From Gammaproteobacteria bacterium (lineage in GTDB: Bacteria; Pseudomonadota; Gammaproteobacteria; Steroidobacterales; Woeseiaceae), in assembly GCA_029884165.1 (NCBI GenBank), contig JAOUIH010000024.1, positions 1 through 43,784 on the forward strand: 43,784 bases of DNA. The letters run 5' to 3'. The notes below the pieces were generated by a model. That model was not told the origin of the DNA. It saw only the letters and a list, made by a program, of their open reading frames with translations, and made no database searches. Of this stretch, positions 32,362 to 42,300 are shown in pieces. Numbering within the stretch: position 1 is the first letter of the stretch; each line of letters begins with the position of its first letter. A program made the position numbers and the translations under genes.

Positions 32362-33894
32362 ATGCAGGACTACGGGTTTCTGTCGATCGTTCCGCCGCTG
32401 CTCACCGTGGTGCTCGCGATCTATACGAAGAACGTCGTCGTGGCGCTCACGCTCGGCATCCTGTGCGGCTCGCTGATCATCACCGATTTCCACCCGTTCA
32501 ACGCCCTGTTCAATGCCATCGAGGACCAGGTCCTGGCGGAGGTTTCCAGAGGCACGCAGGCGCAGGTGATCCTCGTCATCATGATCATCGGCGGCTTCGT
32601 CAAGCTGCTGGAGGTTTCGGGCGGCGCCCGCACGTTCGCCGCGCGCATGACGCGCGTCGTGTCGACGCCGGCAAAGGCACAGATACTCGCGTGGCTGGCC
32701 GGCCTCGGCATCTTCTTCACAGACTCCGGCAACAGCCTGATCATCGGCCCACTGTTCCGGTCCGTGTTCGACGAGTTCAAGCTTTGCCGTGAGAAGCTCG
32801 CCTACATCCTCGACACAACCTCGTCGCCGATCAGCATCCTGATCCCGTTCATCGGCTGGGGCGCCTACATCATGGGCCTGATCGAGAATGCCTACCAGGA
32901 GGTCGGCCTGACGGAGAACGCCTTCTCTGTGCTTGTAAAGGTAATTCCCTACCAGTTCTACGCCTTCCTCGCGCTGCTCAGCGTGCCGATCGTCGTGATG
33001 ACCCGCCGGGACTACGGCCCGATGCGACGTGTCCAGGCCCAGTACCTGGAATACCGTAATCTCACCGCGCTGGCGAAGCCGGAGAGCGCGCAAGGAGCGG
33101 AGGAAAAACAGGATCCGCTCGGCATTTTCCTGTATCCGCTCGGCGTCATGCTGGTCCTGGTAATCGGATTGTTCGTCTGGCACGCACTGCATGACGGCGT
33201 GACCAGCACGCACATCCGCTCGACGCTCGTCATCGGCTACGTGGCGGCATCGCTGACCTGCGCCGAGATGATGCGACGGCACAAAGCAGTCACCTATGGG
33301 CAGTCGCTCGGTTTCTTCATCGAGGGTGCCGAGAAGCTGGTCTACATTTCGATCGTGCTGGTGCTGGCATGGACGCTCAGCTCGGTGACCAAGGACATGC
33401 GTACCGCCGATTACGTCGCCTCCATCATCACCGGCACCGTATCGCCGGCCTTCTTCCCGATGCTGGTGTTCGTGCTGGGCGCGGTGATCTCGCTGTCGAC
33501 CGGTTCGTCCTACGGCACGTTCGCGATACTGATGGCGATCGCCGTCCCGGTCGGCCACGAGCTGGGCGCGTCGATGTACCTGACGATCGCGGCGGTCCTG
33601 TCGGGCGGACTGATGGGCGACCACGCCTCCCCGATCTCGGACACGACCGTGCTGGCCTCGGTCGGCGCCGACTGCGTGCACATCAACCACGTGACCACGC
33701 AGGGCGCCTATGCCCTGCTGACCGGCCTGGTCACCGTGCTGGCGTATTTCCTGGCCGGGATCTACGAGACGCCGCTGGTTCTCGGCATAGCGGTCGTCGT
33801 CCTGTTCGTCGCTTTCAACCTCGCGATGCGCTATTTCGGCGCGGCGGTCGAACCGCCGCCACCGGCCGTCCGCGCCTCTGCCGGGACCGACTGA
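32362..33894 (+). CDS. Na+/H+ antiporter, NhaC family
   Basis: A 510-residue membrane protein starting at the ATG at 32362 (MQDYGFLSIVPP); the longer reading adds a Cys/Arg-rich N-terminus without support. Conserved stretches are FFTDSGNSLIIGPLFRSV, DTTSSPISILIPFIGWGAYIMGLI, and near the end LSTGSSYGTFAILMAIAVPV and GGLMGDHASPISDTTVLASVGADCVHINHVTTQ. They define the NhaC family, which exports sodium and related ions against protons or exchanges small acids. The polar SSP-I-S-D-T and GDHASPISDT segments lie in helices that carry the ion. It may be co-transcribed with the upstream dehydrogenase. Other NhaC-type proteins carry malate or lactate, so the ion role is the default reading. Confidence 0.88.
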   Translation: MQDYGFLSIVPPLLTVVLAIYTKNVVVALTLGILCGSLIITDFHPFNALFNAIEDQVLAEVSRGTQAQVILVIMIIGGFVKLLEVSGGARTFAARMTRVVSTPAKAQILAWLAGLGIFFTDSGNSLIIGPLFRSVFDEFKLCREKLAYILDTTSSPISILIPFIGWGAYIMGLIENAYQEVGLTENAFSVLVKVIPYQFYAFLALLSVPIVVMTRRDYGPMRRVQAQYLEYRNLTALAKPESAQGAEEKQDPLGIFLYPLGVMLVLVIGLFVWHALHDGVTSTHIRSTLVIGYVAASLTCAEMMRRHKAVTYGQSLGFFIEGAEKLVYISIVLVLAWTLSSVTKDMRTADYVASIITGTVSPAFFPMLVFVLGAVISLSTGSSYGTFAILMAIAVPVGHELGASMYLTIAAVLSGGLMGDHASPISDTTVLASVGADCVHINHVTTQGAYALLTGLVTVLAYFLAGIYETPLVLGIAVVVLFVAFNLAMRYFGAAVEPPPPAVRASAGTD

Positions 33895-33985
33895 AAGCTC
33901 ATCGCAGACCCGGTCCGGCAAAGGCGCTCAGCCGCCGAGCGGGCCCTGCTCCCCAAAGCCGCTCGCCGGATCGCTGCAGCTGTTG

Positions 33986-34040
33986 TATTATCGCCACACT
34001 GAGCCTGATTGATTCATTTGCCAAGCCAAAATGATTGGCA
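33986..34040 (+). promoter_or_regulatory. Candidate -10 box and inverted-repeat operator upstream of the TonB receptor
   Basis: TATTAT (33986-33991) is a good -10-like hexamer but has no clear -35 box. Downstream, TGCCAA (34019-34024) and TTGGCA (34035-34040) are exact inverted arms ten bases apart. Such spacing suits a dimeric repressor or activator. The element is 50 bases before the start, and regulation is inference. Confidence 0.4.
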
Positions 34041-34090
34041 TATCGTTCCGTTTTCTCTGGCTTTTCAACTCACTCACAGGTGGGGATCCC

Positions 34091-36622
34091 ATGTTGAAAA
34101 AACCGTTGCTGGCGGGCATATCGGCGACGATAGCCGCCTCGGTGGCCATTCCTGTGCTGGCACAGGAACAGGCCGATTTCCAGATCGAAGAAATCGTCGT
34201 TACGGCGGCCAAGCGCGAGACGACCTTGCAGGAGGTTCCGGTCGCAGTCTCCGTCGTCAGCGCCGAGCAGATACAGCGCTCGCAGATCCTGGACATCAAG
34301 GACCTGCAGTTCCTGGTCCCGTCGCTCAAGGTCACCCAGCTACAGACGACGGGCAACACGAACTTCATCATCCGCGGCTTCGGTAACGGCGCGAACAACG
34401 CCGGCATCGAGCCATCCGTCGGCGTATTCATCGACGGCGTCTACCGATCGCGCACCGCCGCCTCGATGGCCGACTTCCCGAATATCGAGCGCATCGAGGT
34501 CCTGCGCGGTCCGCAGAGCACGCTGTTCGGCAAGAACGCGTCCGCCGGCGTCATCAGCGTGATCACCGCGAAGCCCGATCTCGATGCCTACAGCGGCTCC
34601 GTATCGCTGACGGCGGGCGACTACAGCCAGTGGATCGTCAAGGGCGACGTCACCGGGCCGATTTCGGACAAGGTTGCATTCAGCCTGTCGGGTGGTATGA
34701 ACCAGCGCGACGGCTACTACACGAACCTCGTCAACGGCGAGGAGTACGGCGAGCGGGACCGCTGGAACGTCCGCGGCCAGTTGCTCTTCCAGCCGAGTGA
34801 CACCGTGGAGGTCCGACTGATCGCCGACTACGAGGAAATCGACGAGGCCTGCTGCGGCGTCGCGAACCTCGTCGACGGCCCCACCGGGCTTGCGGTTCGT
34901 GCGATCGGGGGCAACCTCGTCGGCAATGCGCCGTTCGCCTACGAGAACTACTACGATTTCGACCCGGTCAACCAGTTCGAAAACGGCGGCGTATCAATGC
35001 AGATCGACTGGGACATCACCGATTCGATGATGCTCACGTCGATATCGGCGGCGCGCACGCTGGACCGCTTCGAGAACAGCGACGTCGATTTCACCAGCGC
35101 ACCGCTGATCAGCGACGACTCGGGCAACTCGCTCGACACGACGATCGACACGCTGACGCAGGAACTGCGCCTGCAGTCCACCGGCGACAACACGATCGAC
35201 TGGATGGTCGGCCTCTATTACTTCGACGAAGAAGTGGACACGTCCAGCAAGATCGCCTACGGCCCGGGCTTCCGGCCGTATGCGGACATCCTGTCGGGCG
35301 GCGCCGTCAGCCAGCTCGAAGGCATCATGGTCCAGGCCGGCCTGTTGCCGGCGCCCGGCATCTTCTTCGCCGAGGGCCAGGGCAACGACGAGCTGTCGGG
35401 CCAGGAAAATACCGCAACGTCGGTCTTCGGCCAGGTCGACTGGCACCTGACCGATCGCGTGACGCTGACCGCGGGCATGAACTACACGAAGGACGAGAAG
35501 GACGCGTTCGTCAACATGACGAACACGGACGTCTTCTCGGGCCTCGACCTGCTCCAGGTTTCGACCGGGATCGGTGCCGCGCTGATCTTCCAGCAGCTGG
35601 TGGCCGCCGGAACGCCACCGGCGCAGGCCGCCCAGATTGCCGCTGCCCTGAGCACGGTCGCGTGCACGCCTCAGAATGCCCCGAACTGCAACCCGGCGCT
35701 GGCCTTCACGGCGCTTTCGCCGCTGCAGTTCCTGCCGCCGTTCGTCGGCTTCCCGAACGCCGTCGAGTCCGGCCGTACAGAGGACGACGACACGACCTGG
35801 ACGCTCCGGCTCGCCTTCGACGTCACGGACAGCCTGAACATGTATGTCGGCGCCGGCACGGGCTTCAAGGCCTCGTCGTGGAACCTGTCGCGCGACTCGC
35901 GGCCGTTCGCCTCCGACATCGCGGCGCTGACGTCGGCCGGCCTCTCCGTCAACAACCTGGTTGCCGGCACCCGTTACGCCGGTCCCGAGGAATCGACCGT
36001 GTACGAAGTCGGCCTGAAGTACTTCGGCGAGCGCGCGCGCTGGAACCTGACGGTATTCGACCAGGAGATCGAAGGCTTCCAGGGCAACATCTTCACCGGC
36101 ACCGGCTTCGTACTCGCGAACGCCGGCAAGCAGTCGACGACCGGCGTCGAGTTCGACGTCCAGTGGAACCCGGTCGACGCAGTGCAGCTCGCGCTGAGCG
36201 CCACCTGGCTGGACCCGGTCTACGACTCGTTCCCGGGCGGCAACGGCGTCAGCGGTCCGGAAGACCTGTCCGGCAAGAAGGTCCCGGGCGTACCCGAACT
36301 GGCCATGAACGCTAACGCCAACTACAACTTCCAGGTTGGCGCGACGAATGGCTTCATCCGCTTCGAGTACATCTACGAAGACGAAGTGCAGATCATCGAG
36401 AACGTACCAGCCAATGTTGCGTCGCGCGAGATCAGCATGGTCAATGCCAGCACCGGACTTGCCTGGGACAACGGCTTCGAGGCCATGATCTGGGCGCGCA
36501 ACCTCAACAACGACGAGTTCCTGCTGAGCGCATTCCCGGCGGTCGCGCAGGCGGGCAGCTATAGCGGCTACCCGAACGAGCCGCGCACCTACGGCATTAC
36601 GGTCCGCAAGTACTTCGACTGA
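34091..36622 (+). CDS. TonB-dependent receptor, outer membrane
   Basis: An 843-residue receptor beginning at the ATG at 34091, with GGTGGGGA eight bases upstream. A signal peptide (MLKKPLLAGISATIAASVAIPVLAQ) precedes the TonB box EEIVVTA and the plug domain: VPVAVSVVSAEQI, FIIRGFGNG, GVFIDGVYRSRT, ERIEVLRGPQSTLFGKNASAGVI. The remaining 650 residues show the alternating pattern of a 22-strand barrel, with loops such as DEACCGVANLVDG. The C-terminus (YGITVRKYFD) is a short beta strand with aromatics. Such receptors import large or scarce nutrients (siderophores, vitamins, glycans or peptides) using energy from TonB. The ligand is not identifiable; the small secreted protein and CocE-type hydrolase downstream hint at organic substrates rather than iron. 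Confidence 0.93.
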   Translation: MLKKPLLAGISATIAASVAIPVLAQEQADFQIEEIVVTAAKRETTLQEVPVAVSVVSAEQIQRSQILDIKDLQFLVPSLKVTQLQTTGNTNFIIRGFGNGANNAGIEPSVGVFIDGVYRSRTAASMADFPNIERIEVLRGPQSTLFGKNASAGVISVITAKPDLDAYSGSVSLTAGDYSQWIVKGDVTGPISDKVAFSLSGGMNQRDGYYTNLVNGEEYGERDRWNVRGQLLFQPSDTVEVRLIADYEEIDEACCGVANLVDGPTGLAVRAIGGNLVGNAPFAYENYYDFDPVNQFENGGVSMQIDWDITDSMMLTSISAARTLDRFENSDVDFTSAPLISDDSGNSLDTTIDTLTQELRLQSTGDNTIDWMVGLYYFDEEVDTSSKIAYGPGFRPYADILSGGAVSQLEGIMVQAGLLPAPGIFFAEGQGNDELSGQENTATSVFGQVDWHLTDRVTLTAGMNYTKDEKDAFVNMTNTDVFSGLDLLQVSTGIGAALIFQQLVAAGTPPAQAAQIAAALSTVACTPQNAPNCNPALAFTALSPLQFLPPFVGFPNAVESGRTEDDDTTWTLRLAFDVTDSLNMYVGAGTGFKASSWNLSRDSRPFASDIAALTSAGLSVNNLVAGTRYAGPEESTVYEVGLKYFGERARWNLTVFDQEIEGFQGNIFTGTGFVLANAGKQSTTGVEFDVQWNPVDAVQLALSATWLDPVYDSFPGGNGVSGPEDLSGKKVPGVPELAMNANANYNFQVGATNGFIRFEYIYEDEVQIIENVPANVASREISMVNASTGLAWDNGFEAMIWARNLNNDEFLLSAFPAVAQAGSYSGYPNEPRTYGITVRKYFD

Positions 36623-36918
36623 TTTGGATCCTGCGGGATTCGAACAGACGGGCCCTGCGGGGCCCGTTTTTTTTGGTCATCCAGGCCGGTGGAGGTGGCG
36701 AGACGAGTCCTGGGCAGGTTGGCTATCGACTGAGGACGGAGGTGGCTCGCACCGCCACCGCAGCCCGTCCAATGCGCCTGCGCTCTTTTTCCAAGCCGGC
36801 AGTTTTGACATATATCGGCGGCGGGCCGGATCGGTGACCCAGTTCCTCCTGCCGGGGCCGCCGAAGACGGATGATGGGCTTCCTCTGGTGCGCATCGTTC
36901 GGATGGGGAGGAGACAGG
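36623..36918. other. Intergenic stretch with terminator only
   Basis: This 296-base gap holds the receptor terminator (36648-36674) and otherwise no gene I can support. Just before the terminator is a short stretch that resembles the 3' end of a tRNA read on the minus strand (36625-36647; see findings). Confidence 0.5.
36648..36674 (+). terminator. Rho-independent terminator of the TonB receptor
   Basis: A perfect eight-base stem (ACGGGCCC, 36648-36655, with GGGCCCGT, 36660-36667), a TGCG loop and eight T residues (36667-36674). It starts 25 bases after the receptor stop codon. Confidence 0.93.
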
Positions 36919-37344
36919 ATGTCGAAGCTGCCAGCTATCGTTGCCGGCCTTTGCATCGTGCTGCTGGCGCGCCCTGCCCCCGGCGACGACTTGTTGCCGG
37001 ACACGTCGGACATCCGCCACTCCGAGCACCGGACCTCGCCCTATCCGTCCCGCTGGTGCATCGAGCATTTCATCGCAGCAACGAGGGCCGGTCGCCCGAT
37101 ACGTATCCGCAGCACTACCTATATCCAAGCAGCGTCGCCGGTCTTGAACGAATTCGAGACACCCGCCCTCGTCCACGACAACTCGCGTTGGCAGGGCACG
37201 CTGCTGGGCAGGATCATCGAACATCGCTCGCTGCGCCTTGCGACCCTGTGGACGGGTCGCGACAGCGCGCTCTATTTCGGCGTCGACGACAGCGGGATAC
37301 TCGGCGTTAGCCTGGGCGAGCGCGAGGACCTCGCCGGACGCTGA
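36919..37344 (+). CDS. Small secreted protein of unknown function
   Basis: A 141-residue protein. The ATG at 36919 has GGGGAGGAG about six bases upstream and opens a signal peptide (MSKLPAIVAGLCIVLLARPAPG). The mature part is polar, with one Cys (WCIEHF), and ends in a region rich in beta-like runs (SALYFGVDDSGILGVSLG). No family is recognised. It is convergent with the CocE-type hydrolase, with ten bases between the stops. Confidence 0.7.
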   Translation: MSKLPAIVAGLCIVLLARPAPGDDLLPDTSDIRHSEHRTSPYPSRWCIEHFIAATRAGRPIRIRSTTYIQAASPVLNEFETPALVHDNSRWQGTLLGRIIEHRSLRLATLWTGRDSALYFGVDDSGILGVSLGEREDLAGR

Positions 37345-37354
37345 TCCGGCAGCA

Positions 37355-39199
37355 CTAGCGCGGCCCGAGATCGCGCATCGGCAGCCTGACGCGCGAGGCG
37401 TAGCGGTGGTTGCGCTCCACCGTCAGGACCGGAACCGCAACGTCGCGCGGATAGCGCAGGAACGTGTCCCTGTCCGCGCCGGCGAGCGCGATCCTGATTC
37501 GGTGCCCCTTCCGGAACAGCACCGAAGTCGCCCACAGCTCGAACTCGAGCTCGGCCACTTCCCCAGGCACGAGCGGCATGGCACCCGCGCGCAACTCGCT
37601 GCGATGCGGCCCGATCTTTCTGTAGGGGGGCGGCTGACTCGCCACCCGGCGCATCATGCCGCGCAGCTGACCCTCCGTTATGTAGGTCACGCGCCCGTCC
37701 GGCGCGACGTCCTCGAGGTACGCGATGAACGCACCGTCTTCCTCGGTAGAGCTCAGGTACAGGGTGACTATCGGGTGCCCGGTCACCTCCGTATCTTCCG
37801 CGAGCGGCGCACTGGTGTAGGTCAGCAGCCTGCGATCCTCGTCCGCCCGGTCCGGGTAAACGACGTCGCCGGAGCCATTGTTCGTGTACCAGCGATTGTG
37901 CCGTCCGGTAGTCGCCTCGAAGTCGACGACGTAATCATCCGACCCGCTCGAGGCTTCCGGCGCATTCGTATCGAGCAGACCGCCTGCGGCAAAGTACCAG
38001 TCGCGGTAACCGAATTCGGGCGGCGGCCAGACTTCGGTCGTCGTCCAGCGGTCGGCGCCGAGCGTGTAATAGCTGATGCTGGATCTGGTCGCGTCGTCGG
38101 CTTCTGCGCGAAGGTACCGATCGAAGAAGGCAATCATCTGCGCGAACTGCTCCTCCGGCGACGGGGACACCGTCCGATCGTACTCGTGGAACGGATCCGC
38201 GTCGTTGCGAGCACCGTGGTCCCAGGGGCCTATGAAGACCTGCTGCGTGTTGCCGATCGTCATGTAACGGCCGAGCGCACCGTTGACGGTTGCCGCATCC
38301 TGCCAGCCGACCCGGACCAGCATCGCGGCGCCGGAGGCCTCGATATCGGCCAGGTGCCCTGCCGGGCTGCGCAGGTAACCGACGTTGCGCATCCCGCCTT
38401 CGCCGCCCCAGGGATCGTCGCGGAATTCGTACTCGAGCGCCGCTTCGTACGGGTGTACGTTCCCGGCATGTTCCGCCACCGCCTGGGCCAGCAGGCGGCC
38501 GTCGGGGTCTTCGTCCACGGGCTTGACGCCGAGCCAGCTATCGGTGAGTTCACGGCAGGCCTCACCCTCGAGTTCGCGCACCGCGCAAATGTCGTTGCGG
38601 TCCATCTCGTGGACGCGGTTGCCCCATTCCTCGAGGAAGCCGATCGTCAACACGCCACCCGGGAAGATGAGGTGGCCGAAATTATCGAAGTCGTTGAACA
38701 ACGGCGCTATGGCCTTGACCGCCGGATGCCGGTTGATCAGCAGCATCTCGGCCGTATTACCGGCGTAGGAAACGCCGTAGGCGCCCACCCTCTGATTGGA
38801 CCAGGGCTGCCCGACGATCCAGTCGACGACCTCCCCGTAATCCGTGGCTTCGTCGACGTTCATCTCGTACGGACGGGTTCCGAAGGACGCGCCGGCGCCG
38901 CGGGCATCGACCAGCACCAGCGCGTAGCCGGCTGCATTGATGGCCTCCGCTTCTGCATAGCGATTGTCGGACTCGATGCCCCCCGCCACCGACTGCAGGG
39001 CGCGCCAGTAGCGCGTCGCGTGGAGCAGCGCCGGGACGCCCTCGCCCGCCGCGAGTTCCGCCGGTAGCCACACGTCGACCGCGATGCGGACGCCGTCACG
39101 CATCGTCAGGTACAGGGACTCGTTGCGCGCGTGCTCTGCCGGCGCCGGTCCGGCCAGCATCGCCAGGACCAGCAGGACGACGAGCTTTCGAGTTGCCAT
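37355..39199 (-). CDS. CocE/NonD-family exported hydrolase (X-Pro dipeptidyl-peptidase S15 type)
   Basis: A 614-residue alpha/beta hydrolase. I start at the ATG at 39199, which begins a signal peptide (MATRKLVVLLVLAMLAGPAPAE); an earlier in-frame start adds a non-conserved 26 residues. Next comes SLYLTMRDGVRIAVDVWLP, the family's first strand. The nucleophile is Ser144 in GAYGVSYAGNTA. A later Asp in VRVGWQDAATVNG and His in FIGPWDHGARND complete the triad. The C-terminal jelly-roll (PX domain) holds the usual EDTEVTGHPIVTLYLSSTEEDGAFIAYLEDVAPDG stretch. CocE/NonD enzymes cleave esters, beta-lactam side chains or X-Pro dipeptides. The exact substrate is not known. As an exported enzyme it could process ligands near the TonB receptor, which is inference. 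Confidence 0.92.
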   Translation of the reverse strand: MATRKLVVLLVLAMLAGPAPAEHARNESLYLTMRDGVRIAVDVWLPAELAAGEGVPALLHATRYWRALQSVAGGIESDNRYAEAEAINAAGYALVLVDARGAGASFGTRPYEMNVDEATDYGEVVDWIVGQPWSNQRVGAYGVSYAGNTAEMLLINRHPAVKAIAPLFNDFDNFGHLIFPGGVLTIGFLEEWGNRVHEMDRNDICAVRELEGEACRELTDSWLGVKPVDEDPDGRLLAQAVAEHAGNVHPYEAALEYEFRDDPWGGEGGMRNVGYLRSPAGHLADIEASGAAMLVRVGWQDAATVNGALGRYMTIGNTQQVFIGPWDHGARNDADPFHEYDRTVSPSPEEQFAQMIAFFDRYLRAEADDATRSSISYYTLGADRWTTTEVWPPPEFGYRDWYFAAGGLLDTNAPEASSGSDDYVVDFEATTGRHNRWYTNNGSGDVVYPDRADEDRRLLTYTSAPLAEDTEVTGHPIVTLYLSSTEEDGAFIAYLEDVAPDGRVTYITEGQLRGMMRRVASQPPPYRKIGPHRSELRAGAMPLVPGEVAELEFELWATSVLFRKGHRIRIALAGADRDTFLRYPRDVAVPVLTVERNHRYASRVRLPMRDLGPR

Positions 39200-39333
39200 G
39201 GCGAGACCTCGCTTACGCTGGGTCCCAGTCTTAGCACCGACCGGCCCGCCGAGGCAACGTGCCCGCCCCGCGGACAAGTCGGCGACCGGTTTTCGGCTCG
39301 ACCGCAGCGCCGGGCAGCGGGCTCGCGCCCGGC

Positions 39334-42300
39334 TCAGGACGGTTGTGCGGCGACCAGCCCGGGGACCTCGGTCTGCCCGTCAAGAGCCTGGCGTGCCGCT
39401 TCCGGCAGCGCCGCGTGCTTGCCGGACAACAGCAGGTAAAAGACCGGCACCACGAACAGCGTGAAGACCGTGCCGAAACTCATACCGCCGACGATGACCC
39501 AGCCAATCTGGTGACGCGCTTCCGCACCCGCGCCGGATGCGAGCGCCAGCGGCACGGCGCCCAGCACCATCGCCCCGGTCGTCATCAGTATCGGCCGCAG
39601 CCTGAGCGAGGCCGACTCCAGCACCGCCTCGAGTCGTTCCATGCCGGCACTGCGCAGCTGGTTCGCGAATTCGACGATCAGGATGCCATGCTTCGAAATC
39701 AGGCCGACCAGCGTGACCGTGCCTATCTGCGTATAGATGTTCCAGGATCCCGACTGACGCCACCAGCCCAGGTCGCCGCCCCAGTTCAGCGCGGTAAGGC
39801 ACAGGAACGCGCCAAACATCGCGAGTGGCACCGATACCAGGATGATCAGGGGATCGACGAAACTCTCGAATTGGGCCGACAACACCAGGTAAATGAACAC
39901 GAGCGCCAGGATCATCAGCAGGACCGCACTCGACTCCGACTCGCGGAATTCGCGCGACTGTCCGCCCAGGTCGTAAAGTCCCTCAGGGGCCACCTCGGCC
40001 AGTGCGTCTTCCATCCAGTCGATTGCCTGTCCCATAGCGTAGCCGGGAACGAGGCCGGCGCTGATCGTCGCCGACCTCAGCTTGTTGAAGTGATTGAGCT
40101 CCTTGGCGGCAACGGTCTCGGTCACCGTTGCCAGGTTCTGCAGCTGGATCATCGTATCGCCCTGGCCCCGCACGAACACGCTGCTGAGGTCGGTCGGCGT
40201 ATTGCGCGATCCCTCTTCGAGCTGAACGATGACGTCGTACTGTTCGGTGCCCATCTTGAAGCGCGTAACGTTGCGGCCACCGAACATCGTTTCCAAGGTC
40301 CGGCCGACCGCCTCGACGCTTGCACCGACCGACGCTACTTTCTCACGGTTCACGTCGATCTTGAGCTCCGGCTTGTTGAGCTTCAGGTCCGAGTCCGGGT
40401 TCGTCAGGTTCGGGTTCTCACGCATCTTCTGCAAGAGCCGGTTCACCATTCCGTCGAGCTCGTCCCAGTCACCCGTCGTCTGCACGATGAAGCGCAGCGG
40501 CTGGCCAAAATCGCGCTGTCCCAGCGGCGGCGGCGTGATCGGGAAAGCAAGCACGCCGGGGATGCCCATGAACCTGGGAAACAGCTCCTGCGCGATCTGG
40601 TGTGACGACCGCTCTCGCTCATCCCACGGCACGAGGCCGACGAACCCGATGGCCGTGGTTACGCCGGTGAACCCGACTATAGTCATGTAACGGTTATGCT
40701 CCGGGATCGTCTCGAAAAAACCTTCCATCTGTTGGGCATAGCGATCCGTGTAGCCGATCGTCGCACCCTCCGGGGCTGTCGCAAAGCCGATAACGATGCC
40801 CTGGTCCTCTGCCGGCGCGAGTTCATCCGGCAAAGCGATCAGCAGCGTGACCATGGCGGCGACGATCGTGACGGCGAGCGCTACCGCCACCCATTTCATA
40901 CGCAGCACCCGCGCGAGAGCCGCGTGATAGCCGCGATCGAGGCCGCGGAGTATCGCCTCGCCCAGCTCGAAAATGCGTCCGTGCTTTTCTTCATGCCTCA
41001 GGAGCTTCGAACACATCATCGGCGAGAGCGTCAGCGCCGTGAACCCCGATATCAGCACGGCGCCGGCGAGCGTCAGCGCGAACTCGACGAAAAGCATGCC
41101 GCTGCGCCCGGTTGCGAATGCGAACGGGAAGTAGACCGCGGCCAGCGTCAAAGTCATCGCGATGATAGCGAAACCGATCTGACGGCTCCCCTTGAAGGCG
41201 GCCTCGAGAGGCGGCACGCCCTCTTCGATGTGCCGGTAGATATTTTCGAGCATCACGATCGCATCGTCGACGACCAGGCCGATCGCCAGCACCATCGCCA
41301 ACAACGACAGCGTGTTGATGGTGAATCCGAACAGGTACATCATCGCGAACGCGCCGATCAGCGATACCGGGATCGTGACCATGGGCACCAGCGCCGCACG
41401 CCAGTTGCGCAGGAACAGGAATATCACGAGCACGACCAGCAGGATCGCCTCGAGCACCGTCGTATAGACCTCGGCCACCGATTCTTCGATGAACACGGTC
41501 GTATCATGCGCGATGTCCACGCGCATGCCCTCGGGGAGGGTCCGCGTAATCTCGGGCAGCATTTGCTTCAGGGCCCTGGAGATGTCGAGCGGGTTCGCTA
41601 CCGCCTGCTTGACGACACCGAGAGGCACCGCATTGCGCTGCATGAAACGGGCCCGGAAGCGCGAATTGTCGGCGCCGAGTTCTATGCGTGCTACGTCGCC
41701 GAGACGAACCAGGAATCCGTTCGTCTCCTTGACGATGATCTGTGCGAATTCCTCCGGTTCCCGGAGATCCGTTTCCGCAAGCACCGTGAACTCGCGGAGG
41801 CTGCCCTCGACGCGGCCCGCCGGCACCTCGATATTCTGGCGCCGCAGCGCATTCTCGATGTCCTGCGGCGTCAGCTCGAACCCGGCCAGGCGATCCGGAC
41901 TGAGCCAGACCCGCATGGCGTAGCGATTGCCGTAGACGGACGCCTCCGCGACCCCGGGTATCGTCTGGATCCGGTCCTTGACCAGGCGGATGGCGATATC
42001 GGCGATCTCGACTTCGTTGTGGCGATCGGACGAGAAACCGAGGTAGATGATCGGCTGCGCGTCGGCTTCCTGCTTCTGTACGATCGGTTCGTCGGCCTCT
42101 TCGGGCAACAGGCCACGCGCCTGTGCAACCCGGTCACGCACGTCGCTCGCGGCCGCGTCGGGAGCGCGGTCCAGGCGGAAGCGTACCGAGACCTGGCTGG
42201 ATTCGGCGCGGCTGACGGAGCTGATATAGTCGATCCCTTCGATGCCCGACAGCGCGTCTTCGACGGGTTTCGTTATTTGCGACTCGATGACCTGGGCGTT

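Noticed and set aside
32320..33921. A 533-codon minus-strand open frame opposite the NhaC gene.
   Set aside because: Its translation is Asp/His/Arg/Gln-rich without hydrophobic core, the shadow of a membrane-protein gene; NhaC motifs are clear on the plus strand.
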